Part shown: positions 61,075 through 64,000 of the stretch, piece by piece | Numbering within the stretch: the stretch's first letter is position 1 | Layout: each line of letters begins with the position of its first letter | Assembly (NCBI GenBank): GCA_031002005.1 | Contig: CM061918.1 | Location: 58,347,478 to 58,411,477 of the forward strand | Source of the DNA: Vandiemenella viatica | Lineage: Eukaryota; Arthropoda; Insecta; Orthoptera; Morabidae | Reading direction: 5' to 3' | Length of the DNA stretch: 64,000 nt | Made by a program: the position numbers and the translations under genes | The notes under the pieces: generated by a model | The model's input: only the letters and a program-made list of their open reading frames with translations | The model's database searches: none | Told to the model about the DNA's origin: nothing

Positions 61075-61642
61075 GTCACATTGTAATTATTGTTCTTGAG
61101 TGTCTGGTAGGTAACTGCAACATTAGGTGCTATCGTTATAAATTTATTCATAATATCGTTCTCAAATATCTGTTGGTGTAGTGTAGACAATCAGCATATG
61201 TTACTACTTTGAACTTAAAAGACCAGCATTATTGTAAACAAGTGTTGGAAGTATAATTTAAGTGGGTCAAGTTTATATCGCGATACGATGAATATGGTAT
61301 TCTGCAAGCTTTAGTCCAGTTCAGTTTACACTGAAAGTGTATGATGAAACTAGTTGTAATAATTTGTGCTGTGTGAACTATGAAACGTCATGAAGCAAAC
61401 GCTGTTGTCACCCGAAATTTAGTTCGCGATGCATTTCATGTGTTTAGGTGTATCTACATAGTTTGATTTTGTAGCGACAATATTAATGGAAATGTGGGTA
61501 GGTTGAAATACGCCTGTACCAGAAGCGACAAACAATTTAGTATTAGTTGTTAGTAATTTCATAAGCACCATATTAGAGACACAACGTGTATCGCGTATCG
61601 TAATGTATACTAATCCCATTTAAGCTTATGACTTTTGGAGAC

Positions 61643-62030
61643 AGCATATCTCGAGAACTAAACGAGATGTCGAAATTGTTTGATTGTTTACTTTCAATTT
61701 CTCTCGTCATGTTACATAAGAATCTATTGTCAAATTTGACACTGAGGATATTCTTCTTCTGAATTTCAACCTAAAACACCTCACTTTTGAGAGTGTATGT
61801 CTCGAGAACTAAGTGAGATTTAGAAAATTTTTATTCTTTATTTTCGATTTGTCTCGTCGTGTTACATAAGAATCTTACACCAAATTTGACCTTGGAAAAA
61901 TGTTTCTTCCGAATTTCAACCCAAAACACCTCACTTTTGAGACGGTATATCTCGAGAACTAAGCAGGGGAAAAAAAAAATATTCTTCATTTTTGGTCTGT
62001 CTCGTTGAGTTTCATAATAAACCATCATCA
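61643..62030. repeat. 150-bp tandem array, copy 2
   Basis: TCTCGAGAACTAA at about 61648, 61800 and 61951; same units as 28495-28880. Confidence 0.85.
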
Positions 62031-64000
62031 AATTGCGGTGCCACATTCCCCGTTTCTACGGCCGACCAATATGGCGACCTCCCCACCCCACTTCTCTCCA
62101 CCCTGTTTCACTCCAGTGCGATACTTCTTGGTATCGAGCACTTTTCTTTTGATACCAATACTTTTGTTCTCAATATTTTTCATTCGATACTTTTAATGAT
62201 ATCAGTACTCTTTGGGAGGTGTTGATAGCAAAATGACTCTGGAAAAATTAGCGGAAATACTATAAAGCGACGAAAAGAAAAGGTGAAAAATATGATTACA
62301 ACAGACATGGCTGTATGATATACGACCTTCTAGACAAAGACGAGAAGTCATTAAAACGTCATTACATTATCTTTGGGTAATAATTTTGTCGCTTGCTTGG
62401 TTTGTTTGAAGTGTGCGTGACGCTTTGTTTTGTTCCGTACTTGTGTAACTTCAACGGCGTTGTAATTACAACAGTTAATCCTTTTTTCTTTTGCAATAAT
62501 ACATATAAATATAAGTTCAGTAAAAATTAGCACATACACACCAAAAAGGAAAATTCGAACATCAGGCTCCTCTCTACAGGTTACTTGGCTAGTGAAAAGG
62601 ATGAAATGAGCCTTTATTTGCAACACCAGCAAAACCACTGTCAAACGGCCCTTTGGAACAATCTGAATACATAAACGTAGTTTTTCCTGACTTCTATAAG
62701 TTAACCCAGTTCCAGCAACGTCAGTTCCCACCGAACGTTTATTTTCGAAGGCAGGCTGTACAATGTCAAAAACAAGAAACAGATTTCATCGAAATAATTT
62801 TAAAAAATATTGTTTTTAAGTCACTATATGAAGGAAGAGTGGGAAGTTAAGATTAGTGTATAATTAAATACTTATTGCCAAAGTTTAATGAGTCATGTTA
62901 TGTTGCTGTTAATTTGATTTATAATAAAAATTGAGTCTTGATTTAATTTATAATAATTTTTTACATAGTAATACTACAAAAAGGAAAATGATTTATTGCT
63001 TCAAATTTCAGTATTATAAGTAAATATTAGACGTTTCAGCTGCAAAAATTAAAAAAAGGAGGTTTAAAATTTGAAAATCAAGCCGGTTCAGGACAGTAAA
63101 AATAAAATAAAAATTATTAAATAAAAGAAACTCTCAGTCACAATGAATGATCTGAAAAATATCATGTTGTCGAAAGATTTCTTTCGATACCTCAAGGGAT
63201 CGATACTATTTTTCAATATTTTAGTGAGATTGATAATTTTTTCAGTGCTTTAGTGAGAACGATACTTTTTTTCCGCTACTTCTCATGAGTATTGTATCGA
63301 TACTGTGTCCCTAAGTAAACGGCAATTTGCACGGAAGAAGTTCGAACGCCTCCAAAAGTGTATAAATTTAAAGGGGAATATATTGACAAACAATAAAACC
63401 ATTTTTACCAAAAAATATTTCCTTTCCTTGTTTTTGTAAAAACTTAATGGCGATTTTCGTATGCATCAGATGGCTCCTGCTTTACTGCACCTGTCTCACA
63501 GGCCAACAGCTGTGCGTGGCGGGCGAGCGTACCCTTCACTGTGCAGGCGTTAACCATCCTGTAACGCCCTACATATACCAAATAGCGCTGCCACAGAAGA
63601 ACCACGATCTCTAACCATCATACCAAGATCTATACGCCTTCTGTCATGCAGTCCTCTTCCTGTTGTGCCTGAACTTGTAAAATAATTTTTATGGCATTAT
63701 TTGCAGGAAGATACGGAAGGGTTGTCAGGTCGCCAAGCGAAAGATTTGTCAACCGTGGTTTAACCTGGTCCAATGATTCTATCGACCACCTGAAACCTAC
63801 AATTTTACAAGAATCCCAAATATGGAAAATTAGCTGCAGTAAGCGCTACTTATTTGTCTCTTTAGTTAGATTATGACTTAACACGGTGGCACCATATTTC
63901 GCCATCTCCTTCTTTCATCTTCATACATCTACAAAAAAACACACATAATAATGTGCTACACATAACAACAACACACAGACACCCAAACACACGAAGCAAA
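62031..64000. other. Right part of copy 2; no gene recognised
   Basis: Matches 28881-31783 without the LINE-A insertion; the empty site is at 63714-63729. Near 63226-63290 it has about 60 extra bases within the GATAC-motif area. The window ends inside the duplication. Confidence 0.5.

Larger units (their letters stand above)
48937..64000 (+). repeat. Large duplication, copy 2
   Basis: Collinear with 16083-31783. Homology starts 37 bases after the gap and runs to the end of the window, so the right boundary is not seen. It carries the same nested layers of elements plus private changes: a LINE-C insertion at 53437-54005, loss of most of a SINE-B head near 53368, a 42-bp deletion in LINE-E, and about 60 extra bases near 57525-57585. 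Confidence 0.95.

Overview
This window looks like intergenic and intronic DNA from a large, repeat-rich arthropod genome, most likely a polyneopteran insect (the locust, cricket or stick-insect side of the tree). That placement is an inference. It rests on the tRNA-derived SINEs, on non-LTR elements that encode RNase H, and on a Tc1-like transposon at 39.9-42.4 kb that closely resembles, from memory, an element of Schistocerca-type locusts. There are no operons, no bacterial genes and no rRNA. Nearly all long reading frames are transposon pieces or their antisense shadows.

Layout. 0-9 kb: repeats only. These include several copies of one tRNA-derived SINE (here SINE-A; four with clear target-site duplications), a mariner 3' remnant and two members of a terminal-inverted-repeat family (MITE-A). 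9-12 kb: GC-rich islands with exon-like structure on the minus strand, including a plausible first coding exon (9040-9333) with a good start context and a splice donor. 12-15 kb: a second tRNA-derived SINE family (SINE-B), a local repeat cluster and a GC-rich inverted-repeat element. 16.08-31.78 kb: copy 1 of a large duplicated block. 32-34.3 kb: a mariner-like transposon sitting inside a fold-back element. 34.6-37.6 kb: three minus-strand exons with compatible phases and a downstream AATAAA, probably the 3' end of a real gene whose 5' part lies at higher coordinates. 38-47 kb: SINEs, two Tc1-like elements, hAT-like and MITE-A elements, LINE remnants. 47901-48900: an assembly gap of exactly 1000 N. 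48.94-64.0 kb: copy 2 of the block, starting 37 bases after the gap and running off the window.

The duplicated block (about 15 kb) carries the same nested transposon layers in both copies: LINE-A, LINE-B, a 97-bp-arm palindrome, SINEs, LINE-D, a THAP-type zinc-finger exon, a second fold-back element, an RNase H-coding LINE (LINE-E) nested in a SINE-A, and a 150-bp tandem array. The copies differ by private events that are easy to order: a 929-bp LINE-A insertion in copy 1 with an empty site in copy 2, a 569-bp LINE-C insertion in copy 2 with an empty site in copy 1, a deletion inside a LINE-B reverse transcriptase in copy 1, and an in-frame 42-bp deletion in copy 2 that removes an RNase H catalytic Asp. 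The block may be a true tandem duplication or two haplotypes left side by side at the gap.

The most interesting biology is (1) a shared 3' end between LINE-E and SINE-A, which makes LINE-E the likely machinery that moves SINE-A, and (2) three unrelated fold-back elements whose arms all carry the same small motif, a YTGAWGA-like box, a hairpin and GAAA, resembling but not matching a hammerhead ribozyme core.
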